NCBI GenBank assembly: GCA_049664225.1
Contig: JBATEX010000213.1
Location: 124,001-188,000, forward strand
Length of the DNA stretch: 64,000 nucleotides
Source: JAUVRX01 sp049664225
GTDB taxonomy: Bacteria > Acidobacteriota > Thermoanaerobaculia > Multivoradales > JAHEKO01
Direction: 5' to 3'
Shown piece after piece: positions 8,693 through 18,382 of the stretch. Positions within the stretch are counted from its first letter, which is position 1. The number at the start of each line of letters is the position of its first letter. The position numbers were made by a program, and so were the translations under genes. The notes under the pieces were generated by a model. The model was not told the DNA's origin and ran no database searches. It was given only the letters and a program-made list of their open reading frames with translations.

Positions 8693-9487
8693 ATGAGACA
8701 GTACTTGGATCTTCTGCGGCATATTCTGGACAACGGCGTCGACAAACCGGACCGCACCAGAACCGGCACACGCAGCATCTTCGGCTACCAGATGCGCTTC
8801 GATTTGGCTGAGCGTTTCCCGATGCTGACGACCAAGAAGCTCCACACACCCTCCATCATCCACGAGCTGCTCTGGTTCCTGACCGGCGACACCAATATCC
8901 GGTACCTCAACGACAACGGGGTCCGGATCTGGAACGAGTGGGCAGACGAGAACGGCGAGCTGGGACCGATCTACGGCTACCAATGGCGCTCGTGGCCGAC
9001 CGCCGACGGCCGCAACATCGATCAGATCACCCAGGTCATCGAGCAGATCCGACGCAGCCCGGATTCGCGCCGTCATATCGTCAGCGCTTGGAACGTCGGC
9101 GATGTCGAAACCATGGCCCTGCCTCCCTGTCATCTGCTGTTTCAGTTCTACGTCGCCGAGGGCCGCCTCTCATGCCAGTTGTACCAACGCAGCGCGGATG
9201 TCTTTCTCGGAGTTCCGTTCAACATCGCCTCTTATTCCCTGCTCACACTGATGGTGGCTCAGTCCTGCGACCTGCAGCCGGGCGAGTTCGTGCACACCTT
9301 CGGTGACGCCCATCTGTACCTGAATCACCTGGAACAGGCTCACCTGCAGCTCGAGCGCGAACCCCGATCTCTACCCAGCATGATCCTGAACCCGGAAGTC
9401 CACTCGGTGCTCGACTTTCGATTCGGGGATTTCTCCCTCGACGACTACGACCCCCATCCCCACATCAAGGCGCCGATCGCCGTATGA
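8693..9487 (+). CDS. thyA: Thymidylate synthase
   Basis: This 264-residue enzyme (the same length as E. coli ThyA) methylates dUMP to dTMP with methylenetetrahydrofolate, yielding dihydrofolate. The nucleophile is Cys146 in LPPCHLLFQFYV. Other signatures are DRTGTRSIFG-like DRTRTGTRSIFGYQMRF, YQRSADVFLGVPFNIASY and FGDAHLYLNH. An in-frame TTG three codons earlier is less likely than this ATG. The stop overlaps the folA start as ATGA, coupling the two enzymes that act in sequence on folate. Confidence 0.97.
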   Translation: MRQYLDLLRHILDNGVDKPDRTRTGTRSIFGYQMRFDLAERFPMLTTKKLHTPSIIHELLWFLTGDTNIRYLNDNGVRIWNEWADENGELGPIYGYQWRSWPTADGRNIDQITQVIEQIRRSPDSRRHIVSAWNVGDVETMALPPCHLLFQFYVAEGRLSCQLYQRSADVFLGVPFNIASYSLLTLMVAQSCDLQPGEFVHTFGDAHLYLNHLEQAHLQLEREPRSLPSMILNPEVHSVLDFRFGDFSLDDYDPHPHIKAPIAV

Positions 9488-9981
9488 GACTCTCGATCAT
9501 CGTCGCGGTTGCCGACAACGGGGTGATTGGCCGCGATAGCGGCCTACCCTGGCGCCTGTCCGCCGATCTGCAGCGATTCAAGACTCTGACCATGGGCCAT
9601 CATCTCCTTCTGGGCCGGAAGACCTTCGACTCAATCGGGGCCGTCCTGCCGGGTCGCACAATAGTGGTGATCTCCCGAGGTCGGCCGACCTTGCCGGCTG
9701 GGGTGCTCCTGGCCACCTCTTTCGAGGAAGCGATAGAGCTGGCTCGATCCAACGCGGACGACGAGGCCTTCGTCGGCGGCGGAGCGGAGATCTATACCCA
9801 GGCCCTTCCTGCCGCGGATCGCCTGTATCTGACGCGAGTTCACTCCGACAGCGAAGGCGACACCCTGTTCCCGCCCTGGCAGGAAAGCGAATGGCAGGAG
9901 GTCTTCCGCGAAGACCATCCGGCAGACGTTCGAAACGCCCATCCCTACTCGTTTCTGGTCTACGAGCGTCGCCACACCTAG
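9484..9981 (+). CDS. folA: Dihydrofolate reductase
   Basis: This 165-residue enzyme reduces dihydrofolate made by ThyA back to tetrahydrofolate with NADPH. Family marks are IIVAVADNGVIGRDSGLPWR, then LSADLQRFK with the active-site Asp just after LPW, GRKTFDSIG, and FVGGGAEIYTQALP in the cofactor-binding region. The length is typical. The ATGA overlap with thyA indicates translational coupling. A 6-2-6 inverted repeat GGTCTGACCAGACC lies 40 nt after the stop. Confidence 0.96.
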   Translation: MRLSIIVAVADNGVIGRDSGLPWRLSADLQRFKTLTMGHHLLLGRKTFDSIGAVLPGRTIVVISRGRPTLPAGVLLATSFEEAIELARSNADDEAFVGGGAEIYTQALPAADRLYLTRVHSDSEGDTLFPPWQESEWQEVFREDHPADVRNAHPYSFLVYERRHT

Positions 9982-10035
9982 AGCCCCCTGATCCCAGCCT
10001 GTCCTGACAGACTCTGCCGCCGGTCTGACCAGACC

Positions 10036-10064
10036 TTGACAGCGCTGGCTATTGTATTTATCCT
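10036..10064 (+). promoter_or_regulatory. Strong sigma70-type promoter of the regulator-ahcY unit
   Basis: A perfect -35 TTGACA (10036-10041) is followed after 17 nt by TATCCT (10059-10064, four of six). The predicted transcript start is near 10071. The -10 lies inside the large palindrome at 10051-10092, and a perfect 6-2-6 inverted repeat (GGTCTGACCAGACC, 10022-10035) abuts the -35 on its upstream side. Confidence 0.6.
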
Positions 10065-10092
10065 TCAATCCGGATGAACGGATTAATACAAT
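10051..10092. promoter_or_regulatory. 42-bp palindrome, candidate autoregulatory operator
   Basis: The arms ATTGTATTTATCC (10051-10063) and GGATTAATACAAT (10080-10092) are inverted repeats with 12 of 13 positions paired, and they are concentric with the perfect palindrome ATCCGGAT at 10068-10075. Overall 17 of 21 positions of each half match. The palindrome covers the -10, the expected transcription start and the first ATG of the ArsR-type gene, which is where such repressors usually bind. I infer binding by the downstream regulator; the ligand could be S-adenosylhomocysteine. Confidence 0.6.
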
Positions 10093-11087
10093 CCCCGCCG
10101 ACTGATGGAACGGCCTCGGTGTTCGACAGCATGTCGACCCTGAGGGAGCCACTGCGCTGCCGGATCCTCCTCCTGCTGGAAGGGCAGGAGCTGACCGTTT
10201 CGGAGCTCTGCGCGGTGCTGCAGATGCCCCAGTCCTCGGTGAGTCGTCACCTGAAGGCGCTGGATGAAGGCGGCTGGGTGGTCGCACGGCGAGAGGGTAC
10301 CAGCCGGCTCTATCTGGCCAACGCGGTGGCGCTCAGCGGGCCGGATCGCGAGCTCTGGGCTCTCGTGCGGGAGCAGGTCATGGCGACGACGGCAGTGGAC
10401 CAGGATCGGCAGCGGCTGGCGAGCATCCTGGCACAGCGCCTGTCTCGATCCCAGGAGTTCTTCGCCTCGGCGGCCGATCGTTGGTCCGCGGTCCGCAGCG
10501 AGCTTTTCGGACAGCGCTTCGACCTCGAGGGGCTGGTCGGACTCCTGGATGCCCGCTGGGTCGTCGGCGACCTGGGCTGCGGCACGGGACAGACCTCCTC
10601 GACGCTTGCCCCATGGGTCCACAGGGTGATCGCCGTCGATGAGTCGGAGGCGATGCTGGATACCGCGCGATCGCGTCTGCAGGCGATGCTCAACGTCGAC
10701 CTTCGCCGGGGGCGCCTGGAAGCACTCCCAGTCGGCAATGGAGAGCTCGATGTCGCCATTCTGATGCTGGTTCTGCATCATGTGGCGGAGCCCCGATTGG
10801 CCATCGGAGAAGCCATGCGAGCCCTCAAACCGGGTGGCCGTCTCCTGGTAGTCGACATGCTTCCCCACCAACGAGAGGAATACCGCCAGCAGATGGGGCA
10901 TCTGTGGCTCGGTTTCGCCGAGACCCAGATGAGAGGCTGGTTCGAGGAGTTGGGGCTCAAGGCGGTTCGATTCCACCCAGTGCCAGCCGACCCGGACGCC
11001 GCAGGTCCTGCCCTGTTTGCGGCAAGTGCCCGACAACCCCTGAAGAAGGCCTTGCCTGTTCCAGAGCCAGAAGCAATCGGGGCCTGA
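10074..11087 (+). CDS. ArsR-family regulator fused to a SAM-methyltransferase domain (SahR-like)
   Basis: This 337-residue protein has an N-terminal winged helix (residues about 18-90: MSTLREPLRCRILLLLEG, then LQMPQSSVSRHLKAL as the recognition helix) and a C-terminal class I methyltransferase fold starting with VVGDLGCGTGQTSS near residue 163 and VDESEAML. No metal-binding Cys pair of classical ArsR proteins is evident. ArsR-methyltransferase proteins next to ahcY match the known SahR type, which senses S-adenosylhomocysteine and controls methionine-cycle genes. The ATG at 10074 would be nearly leaderless given the predicted promoter; GTG 10119 or ATG 10131 are plausible starts that keep the whole winged helix. 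ahcY follows in the same direction. Confidence 0.82.
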   Translation: MNGLIQSPPTDGTASVFDSMSTLREPLRCRILLLLEGQELTVSELCAVLQMPQSSVSRHLKALDEGGWVVARREGTSRLYLANAVALSGPDRELWALVREQVMATTAVDQDRQRLASILAQRLSRSQEFFASAADRWSAVRSELFGQRFDLEGLVGLLDARWVVGDLGCGTGQTSSTLAPWVHRVIAVDESEAMLDTARSRLQAMLNVDLRRGRLEALPVGNGELDVAILMLVLHHVAEPRLAIGEAMRALKPGGRLLVVDMLPHQREEYRQQMGHLWLGFAETQMRGWFEELGLKAVRFHPVPADPDAAGPALFAASARQPLKKALPVPEPEAIGA

Positions 11088-11164
11088 GAACGGGACAAGG
11101 CATCAGCTATCAGACACGACAACTAGAGACTCGAGTCAATCCGACATCAACAGGAGACATGATC

Positions 11165-12658
<1,494 letters not shown>

Positions 12659-12733
12659 AGTTGGACGAAGCCCGGAGTCGAGTGTAAGACACCCGATAGC
12701 CCGAAGAGGAGACTTCTGCTACAGTACGCGCCG

Positions 12734-12763
12734 CCCAGAGGCCGCTACGCAGCGGCCTCTGGG
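12734..12763. terminator. Perfect 12-bp hairpin after ahcY
   Basis: CCCAGAGGCCGC (12734-12745) pairs perfectly with GCGGCCTCTGGG (12752-12763) across the loop TACGCA. It lies 75 nt after the ahcY stop and 56 nt before the next start. There is no T-run after it, so it may be a transcript-stabilising stem or a Rho-assisted terminator and not a classical intrinsic one. Confidence 0.5.
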
Positions 12764-12819
12764 GAACGAAAGCCCCGGGGACTCCCCCAGGAATCGTCGG
12801 ATTTGCATAGGTGTATGTG

Positions 12820-14067
12820 ATGGCGCTAAACAGCAGAATGACGAACCAGCATCCATCGAGACCCGGTCGGGGCCGCCTCTCGGCCCTCTTGTCCTTCCTG
12901 ATCGCGTTTGGCCTGGCCGGGTTCCTAGCCGCTCAACCACCGATTCTGGAGGACGGCTTCGAGTCGGCAGACTTCAGTGCGTGGTCTTCCGTCTACCCTC
13001 CACATGACGGTAGCACCCCACAGCTAGTTGCGACCGGGGCCTACCCGGCGCTGGCGGTCGATTCAACCTCCAATGTGCACCTGGCCTACGCCCGAGACGG
13101 CAAGCTCTGGTATCGAAGGTACGACGCTCAGTCAGCAGAATGGTCCAGCGAACAGTGGACCGGTATCGATCAATTCGCGAGCTACAGGAACAAACCTCGA
13201 ATCGTCGTCGATTCGCTCGACAGGCCTCATGTGCTGGGAGGCCAAGGCAACGGCTCCGGGCGGTACGCCTACTGGAACGGAACTAGCTGGGCGGTTTTCA
13301 GCGATAGTTTGAATCGGGACACGGATCTCGCGATCGACAGCCAGGACAACGTCTATATCGTCAGGCGAGGAGGCTCCTTCGGCGGCTACCTGGGTGCCAG
13401 ACTTCGTCTGTCGGGCGCCGACAGCCTGAACATCCTTCCGGATCCAGACACTGCCAACGGCTTACCGCTGGGCAGGAACGATCACGTCTACGGCACCGTG
13501 TTCGTGAATCCGGTCGATGACTCGGTGCACGTCGTCTATCGACACGGCAAGCCCACCAACCTCGCCTACCGCACCTCGAATGACATGGGTCAGAACTGGG
13601 CCGGCGGCGGCGTCAGCGGCAACGACGACGAAGAGCCCAGCGGCACGGCCTCGGCGAGTGGCTCACTCTATGTGGTCAGTGGCGGAGGAGACGTCTACGT
13701 CAAGACCGGCGAGCCCAGCCAGTGGCTGCGCCTGGGGCGGGCTGTCGAAGCCGGCGACCGCAAGTTGCCCGTCGTCTCCTCCGATGCCGACGACAACCTA
13801 TACTTCGGTTCCTTCGGCGGCCGCTTCAACATCTTGAACGATGGCGCCTGGCTGGCAGACCTCGACGCTGGAGACGGCGAGTTGATGGTACCGAGCCTGT
13901 CGGGTGACCCGGTAGGGTTCTTGAGAGTCGCCGCTGCACCGGAAGGCGGCTTCGCCTACGTCGTTTGGGAGGAGGGTCCCGGTGTCCGCGCCGCGAACGA
14001 CAACGCCGTCGACAACTTCGACCTGGTCTTCTCTACCCTGGATCTCGACGGCCAGATCGGAAACTGA
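12820..14067 (+). CDS. Secreted beta-propeller-like protein with N-terminal GFExxDxxxWS motif
   Basis: This 415-residue protein of unknown function has a signal peptide (residues 20-39, LSALLSFLIAFGLAGFLAAQ). Directly after it comes EDGFESADFSAWSSVYP (44-60), the motif that two other secreted proteins of this window carry at their very C-termini. The rest has repeated units of the type YPALAVDSTSNVHLAYARDG, KPRIVVDSLDRPHVLGGQG and DLAIDSQDNVYIVRRGG, resembling BNR/sialidase-like propeller blades. The start follows AGGTG by six nucleotides; GTG 12811 and ATG 12838 are alternatives. It stands alone between the ahcY hairpin and a convergent FG-GAP gene. Confidence 0.7.
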   Translation: MALNSRMTNQHPSRPGRGRLSALLSFLIAFGLAGFLAAQPPILEDGFESADFSAWSSVYPPHDGSTPQLVATGAYPALAVDSTSNVHLAYARDGKLWYRRYDAQSAEWSSEQWTGIDQFASYRNKPRIVVDSLDRPHVLGGQGNGSGRYAYWNGTSWAVFSDSLNRDTDLAIDSQDNVYIVRRGGSFGGYLGARLRLSGADSLNILPDPDTANGLPLGRNDHVYGTVFVNPVDDSVHVVYRHGKPTNLAYRTSNDMGQNWAGGGVSGNDDEEPSGTASASGSLYVVSGGGDVYVKTGEPSQWLRLGRAVEAGDRKLPVVSSDADDNLYFGSFGGRFNILNDGAWLADLDAGDGELMVPSLSGDPVGFLRVAAAPEGGFAYVVWEEGPGVRAANDNAVDNFDLVFSTLDLDGQIGN

Positions 14068-14097
14068 GACGGCGCACCGGAGTCGCGTCTTTCATCT

Positions 14098-14126
14098 ACC
14101 AGCAACCCGGAATCTGGCTTGCTGGT
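14098..14126. terminator. Hairpin between convergent secreted-protein genes
   Basis: ACCAGCAA (14098-14105) pairs with TTGCTGGT (14119-14126) over a 13-nt loop, 31 nt after the plus-strand stop. The 207-bp space between the two convergent genes shows nothing else. There is no T-run, so it is only a weak candidate for a shared bidirectional terminator. Confidence 0.35.
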
Positions 14127-14274
14127 CACCCTGGCTCATGGACCAGGACGCAAGACGGGCGGATACTGTCGACCCGCTTCAGCAACAGCCTCAACAACCA
14201 GCCTCCCATCGGTATTGAAGATCGACGAACATCGGGCCGGGAACGAACTTGAACCCGATGTCTCGACGGCTCCG

Positions 14275-15504
14275 CTAGGGAAGCTCGGGAACGGTCCTCG
14301 ACCAGGGAAAGGTGTCTCCCCACTCGAAACCACTCGCCAGGATCACATTGTTGTTCTTCAGAATCGAGATGGTGCCTTCGTCTCGGTTGGCGCTGACCAG
14401 GTGGAAGGCTCCGTTGGTGAAGAGGTCGGCGACCGCCAGAGCCGCCGGAGATTCCCCTACCTCGAGGAGCCGCGGCAGGCCAAAGTCTGCCGCACCGAGA
14501 TTGCTCAGAACCGCCACGAGCGACTCGATATCGCCGGTGATGGGATTCTGAATATCTCCGTTGAGGACGGCGATGTCGTTGCCGAACGCCAGGTCGAAAT
14601 CCGCAATCACGATGGAGGAGGGATCGGTTGCCTCTGAATCGTGATGGACCGGCGCGCCAAATGTTGCAGAGCCCGAATTCAGGAATACGCTTACAAAGCC
14701 ACCGACCGTAGCAGTTGTGCTGCTGGCGATGTCGCTGTCGCCATCGGCGTCCAGATCGCCGATAGCGACTCCCTCTGGTCGGAGGCTAGCGCCCACGAAG
14801 AGACTCGAGCCTGCCGCGAAGACCCCCGAGCCATCGTTGAGGTACAGCTCGACCTCTCGGTCACCATGACTGGCGACTGCCAGATCGAGGCCGGCGTTGC
14901 TGTCCAGATAGCCGAGTGCCAGACTCCTCGGGTCGGCACCGACAGGATAGGTCACCGCCGTGGCCAGCGCACCGCCCGAGTTAAGCAGCACCGAGATGCT
15001 GTCCGAGCCCCGATTCACCGTGACGACATCCACGAAGCCGTTATTGTCGAGGTCTCCCGCAACGATCTGCCTGGGATCGGTACCATCGACGCCGGTGATG
15101 GCGCCTAGGGAGAAGACGCCAGATGTATTGATCAGGAGCTGCACATCGTTCTCGTTGTGACGAGTGACCACGAGATCGACGTCGCCGTCGCCGTCGAAAT
15201 CGGCTGCCGCCAGGGAGTGCGGACCGCTGCCACCGGCCAGTGCCACGTTGACGGGGGCGGCGAATGTGCCGTTGCCGACATTGCGAAGCACGCCGACCTT
15301 GTCGGGCGACTCGCTGGTTACAGCGAGATCGACGCGACGGTCGCCATCAAAGTCCGCTGCAGCGACTCCGGAGGGATTGCTGCCCACTGCATAATCCACT
15401 GCACCACACCAGAGGCGATCACACACTGCTAGTTGAGCCTCTGAAGTTCCGTGCAGAGAAATTCCAATGGCCAGGGCGCAGGCAATAAGACTCTCACGCT
15501 TCAT
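14275..15504 (-). CDS. Secreted seven-repeat FG-GAP/VCBS protein with C-terminal GFEWGDxxxWS motif
   Basis: This 409-residue protein has a signal peptide (MKRESLIACALAIGISLHGT, cleavage near SEAQ) and seven FG-GAP-like units of about 48 residues, each with a calcium-loop-like DxDxDG variant (AADFDGDRRVDLAV, AADFDGDGDVDLVV, AGDLDNNGFVDVVT, GYLDSNAGLDLAV and so on), predicting a seven-bladed propeller. Loops degrade towards the C-terminus (ADLFTNGAFHLVS). It ends with SGFEWGDTFPWSRTVPELP, a motif shared with two neighbours and possibly a sorting signal. A Shine-Dalgarno AGGAG precedes the start. The function is unknown; such propellers often bind ligands or surfaces. Confidence 0.75.
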   Translation of the reverse strand: MKRESLIACALAIGISLHGTSEAQLAVCDRLWCGAVDYAVGSNPSGVAAADFDGDRRVDLAVTSESPDKVGVLRNVGNGTFAAPVNVALAGGSGPHSLAAADFDGDGDVDLVVTRHNENDVQLLINTSGVFSLGAITGVDGTDPRQIVAGDLDNNGFVDVVTVNRGSDSISVLLNSGGALATAVTYPVGADPRSLALGYLDSNAGLDLAVASHGDREVELYLNDGSGVFAAGSSLFVGASLRPEGVAIGDLDADGDSDIASSTTATVGGFVSVFLNSGSATFGAPVHHDSEATDPSSIVIADFDLAFGNDIAVLNGDIQNPITGDIESLVAVLSNLGAADFGLPRLLEVGESPAALAVADLFTNGAFHLVSANRDEGTISILKNNNVILASGFEWGDTFPWSRTVPELP

Positions 15505-15585
15505 AGTGACGACACTCCTGACTGTTAAGACTCCACGCGCAACCGACGGTTTTGGACTTCAAAAGACGATTGCCGGCAGCCGATC

Positions 15586-16470
15586 TCACTCGAGCTCGGG
15601 CAGATCTTCGGCTATCCCCTTCTCAGGATATCCGGGGTTCTCGAACATGCTATTACCCGTAACGGATTCGATAGAGACTACCCGGGTCTCCATAATCCAC
15701 TCGCCCTGAAGGTTGAAATAGCGAATGACGAGGGGAAACCCTCCGACCTCCAAATACGGCTCGTAAGGATTCTCCATTCGACTTGCTCCGCCCGCAATCT
15801 CCATGGCATCTTCGGCGAAACGGGACATCCGCTCGAACACCAGCGCTGCTTCCTCCCCGATGCCGAGATCGGCCCACGGCGTGACCAGGAGCTCCTGCAC
15901 CAGCAGACCCTTGCGGACTTGTCGATACTTGTTCCACGGATATCCCAGGAGCTCCCCGGTTTCCGAGGTCTTCTCGAATCGCATCCCGACTTCTTTCCCC
16001 TCTTGGTCTTTCTCGGCTTCGAGCCGAGCCGTTTCCTTCCGAAGTTCGAGCATCCTGCCGTGCGCGGCAGCCTCGCCCGTGGGATCCTCGGCCAGTCGCT
16101 CCTCGAGTCGCTTCTCGACAGCCTTGCGACGCTCGGCAACGAGTCTGAGCTGCTGCCTATCCTGACGAGAGGCCTCCTGGTTGTCGTGGAAGAGAATGAG
16201 AAAGCCATCCTTATCCACCCGGAAGATGCTGCTGACCAAAGGCTCGCCCTCTGAATCGAGCTCGGTATCGAGTCGAAAAGCGCCACTTCCCAGAGTCGTG
16301 ATCATCACCTCTGTGGTGGGTGGTGAGAATCTCGAGTCGGTGATCTCCTGGCGCATGCGAAGAGCTTTCGCAGCGCTTTCCGGTTCACGCGCCTGGGCAA
16401 ATCCCGGGACTGGCGACATCGTGAACAGGACGCCGCCCACGAACAATCCCAAAGCTCTGATTCTCAGCAT
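15586..16470 (-). CDS. Secreted DUF4412-like protein with central coiled coil
   Basis: This 294-residue exported protein has a signal peptide (residues 5-26) ending at GFAQA. The ordered part begins TEVMITTLGSGAFRLDTELD and contains FRVDKDGFLILFHDNQ, a pattern seen in DUF4412-type periplasmic proteins that report on bound or modified partners. A charged helix follows (RQQLRLVAERRKAVEKRLEE and about 40 more residues), likely a coiled coil, then VVIRYF-like FPLVIRYFNLQGEWIMETRV, typical of the DUF4412 C-terminal half. I start at ATG 16470, nine nucleotides after AAGAGGA; a TTG at 16494 is the alternative. It is divergent from the next gene. The function is unknown. Confidence 0.6.
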   Translation of the reverse strand: MLRIRALGLFVGGVLFTMSPVPGFAQAREPESAAKALRMRQEITDSRFSPPTTEVMITTLGSGAFRLDTELDSEGEPLVSSIFRVDKDGFLILFHDNQEASRQDRQQLRLVAERRKAVEKRLEERLAEDPTGEAAAHGRMLELRKETARLEAEKDQEGKEVGMRFEKTSETGELLGYPWNKYRQVRKGLLVQELLVTPWADLGIGEEAALVFERMSRFAEDAMEIAGGASRMENPYEPYLEVGGFPLVIRYFNLQGEWIMETRVVSIESVTGNSMFENPGYPEKGIAEDLPELE

Positions 16471-16673
16471 GCCAACGAGTCCTCTTCTCCTCAAGGACAG
16501 ATTCCAGTGAAATCTGCCGATCGCCTAGGTTAGTCCGACTTCGGTTCTTTGGCAACTCCGACACAGCGGGTAGCCATTCCCGTAACCGCCGGAACGGCGG
16601 GAAGATGCAACTCGGGGCGACTTCCATGCAGCCCGGCCAACCGATGGCGATTGAGAAACTGCTTTCGATTCCC

Positions 16674-16703
16674 TTGACATGGAAGCAGGCAAAGCAGTAT
16701 TTT
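16674..16703 (+). promoter_or_regulatory. Sigma70-type promoter of the small secreted protein gene
   Basis: A perfect -35 TTGACA (16674-16679) and TATTTT (16698-16703, five of six) are 18 nt apart in a stretch clearly richer in A/T than its surroundings. Transcription would begin near 16710, leaving a leader of about 34 nt with a good Shine-Dalgarno (AAAGGAGA). Confidence 0.6.
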
Positions 16704-16743
16704 TCACTTGAAGCTTTACAGAAACCATTGAAAGGAGACGCTT

Positions 16744-17289
16744 ATGAGAATGAGAGCGAGTGTGGCTGTTTCCCTATTGATTGTTTTGGCCTGCGTCATG
16801 GCTGCGACTCCAGCCAAGGCAGTCCAGCCGGGACCCCGGTCCTACACGTTTTACGACATCGGCGGTAGCCTGATCGACTGCATCGACTTCGTGAATAATG
16901 GCAAGGCGAATGCCCTCCTCAGCGGCAAGAGTGGGAAGTGGTTCGGGGCTCCCGTGGACGCATTGATCCCTGATCCTCCCAATGGCTTCGCAGACTTTGT
17001 CGGAGACAGCATCTACGCAGGCGACATTCGAAACTGGTTCCCTGGCGGCTTTACTGTCACGAGAACTGATTTTCACGGTACCTGCGAAACGCAGGGGGGA
17101 GCCTCTTGGACCTTTGTCGGAGAGCCCTTTGGCAACGCCTCCTGCAGCATGACGTCCTTCAATCGTTACGCACTGTTCGGCAGGCTGAACGACAGTTGGA
17201 CCGCGATTCAGATGGACGGGACCTGCGCAGCGTTCTGGCTGGCTAGACCAGAGAGTGCGCCGACCCGTTTCAAGACCAAGGTCAAATAA
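16744..17289 (+). CDS. Small secreted protein of unknown function
   Basis: This 181-residue protein begins with a clear signal peptide (MRMRASVAVSLLIVLACVMA, cleavage near AKAVQ). The mature part has five cysteines (CIDF, GTCE, NASC, GTCA with others absent), many aromatic and glycine residues, and no family I recognise. Phrases such as YTFYDIGGSLIDCIDF and GDSIYAGDIRNWFPGGF suggest a compact beta-rich fold. It has its own strong promoter and a near-ideal Shine-Dalgarno, so it may be highly expressed. It is followed by two hairpins. Confidence 0.75.
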   Translation: MRMRASVAVSLLIVLACVMAATPAKAVQPGPRSYTFYDIGGSLIDCIDFVNNGKANALLSGKSGKWFGAPVDALIPDPPNGFADFVGDSIYAGDIRNWFPGGFTVTRTDFHGTCETQGGASWTFVGEPFGNASCSMTSFNRYALFGRLNDSWTAIQMDGTCAAFWLARPESAPTRFKTKVK

Positions 17290-17297
17290 TCAGTCCC

Positions 17298-17387
17298 TTG
17301 TCGTTCGTCATCGTGAGTGACGATCGACAACACGAGCTGAGGGTATTTCCGGCCCCAGGTGGCAGAACGACGATCTGCTGTCTGGGG
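17298..17387. terminator. Two consecutive hairpins after the small secreted protein gene
   Basis: The first stem pairs 17298-17310 (TTGTCGTTCGTCA) with 17318-17330 (TGACGATCGACAA), 12 of 13 pairs, loop of seven. The second has CCCCAG with CAGA on one side (from 17353) and TCTG with CTGGGG on the other (to 17387), followed by GCTGATTTGTATT, a modest T-rich tail. The second is the better terminator candidate. The remaining bases to 17548 show only a TAGAGT hexamer at 17518-17523 that may be a -10. Confidence 0.45.
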
Positions 17388-17548
17388 CTGATTTGTATTC
17401 ACGGGGATTGAAGCCTCACGGGACCAAGAGCCGGGGCTCGCAGTCAGATCCTCCACCAGGTCTCGAAGAACCGCCACTGCGTCGCGGCCCCCCAAGGTCA
17501 AGATTTCGGCGGGGTGCTAGAGTTTTCTGAGCACAAAGACAGCGGACC

Positions 17549-18382
17549 ATGAAGAAGCTGATCATCAACTTCACGCCGACCGGCATGGTACCGACGAAGG
17601 CGATGACCTCGCTGGTACCGATTTCGGTCGAAGAGATCGTCGAGGACGTACTCGATTGTGCCAGGCTTGGCGTGAGCATCGTGCACATTCACGCCCGAGA
17701 CGACCAGGGCATGCCCACGCCGGACCCCGAGATCTTCTCAGAGATCATCCGTGGAATCCGACGGGAGCGTCAGGATCTGATCCTGTGTGTGACAACGAGT
17801 GGCCGTACCCACCCGCGACTGGAAGATCGGGCGGCGGTGCTCGATCTCACAGGCGAGACCAAGCCCGACATGGCGAGTCTCACTCTCGGCTCGATGAACT
17901 TCGCTCGCACCGCGAGCGTCAACTCGCCCGAGGTCATTCAGGCCCTTGCCCGACGGATGTCGGAGCGTGGAATCCGCCCCGAGCTGGAAGTCTTCGAGGC
18001 GGGGATGATCAACTACGGCAAGTACCTCATGCACAAGGGCCTACTGCAATCACCAGGCTACTTCAACCTGCTTCTCGGCAACATCGCGACCGCCCAGGCC
18101 GACGAACCGACTCTCGACCTCATGCTGGGAGCCCTGCCCGCGGGTGCAACCTGGGCGCTGGCCGGCATTGGCGACTGCCAACTGCAGGTTCACCGCTGGG
18201 CGATGGAGCGCGGGGGCCATGTGCGCGTGGGGCTCGAAGACAACATCTACTTCGATGAGAAGCGTACCAAGTTGGCCAGCAATCACATGCAGGTGCAGCG
18301 CATTGTCGATTTGGCTGACGAGGTCGGGCGGGAAATCTCCACGCCGGACGAAACCCGAAGCCTGCTGGGGCTGGAACGCTGA
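17549..18382 (+). CDS. BKACE family beta-keto acid cleavage enzyme (DUF849)
   Basis: This 277-residue TIM-barrel enzyme belongs to the BKACE family, which condenses a beta-keto acid with acetyl-CoA to give acetoacetate and a new CoA ester. The metal site is visible: His46 and His48 in VHIHARDDQG. Other family marks are LCVTTSGRTH, ELEVFEAGMINYGKYL and HVRVGLEDNIYF close to the C-terminus. The length matches the family. The substrate depends on the pocket residue set and cannot be fixed here. A GNAT gene begins directly after the stop, and a methyltransferase gene 28 nt after that, suggesting one transcript. Confidence 0.88.
   Translation: MKKLIINFTPTGMVPTKAMTSLVPISVEEIVEDVLDCARLGVSIVHIHARDDQGMPTPDPEIFSEIIRGIRRERQDLILCVTTSGRTHPRLEDRAAVLDLTGETKPDMASLTLGSMNFARTASVNSPEVIQALARRMSERGIRPELEVFEAGMINYGKYLMHKGLLQSPGYFNLLLGNIATAQADEPTLDLMLGALPAGATWALAGIGDCQLQVHRWAMERGGHVRVGLEDNIYFDEKRTKLASNHMQVQRIVDLADEVGREISTPDETRSLLGLER

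Noticed and set aside
12659..12819. Possible riboswitch in the leader of the secreted propeller gene (GAAAGCC near the hairpin)
   Set aside because: The conserved core of c-di-GMP, cobalamin, SAM or SAH riboswitches could not be traced; only a simple stem is evident.
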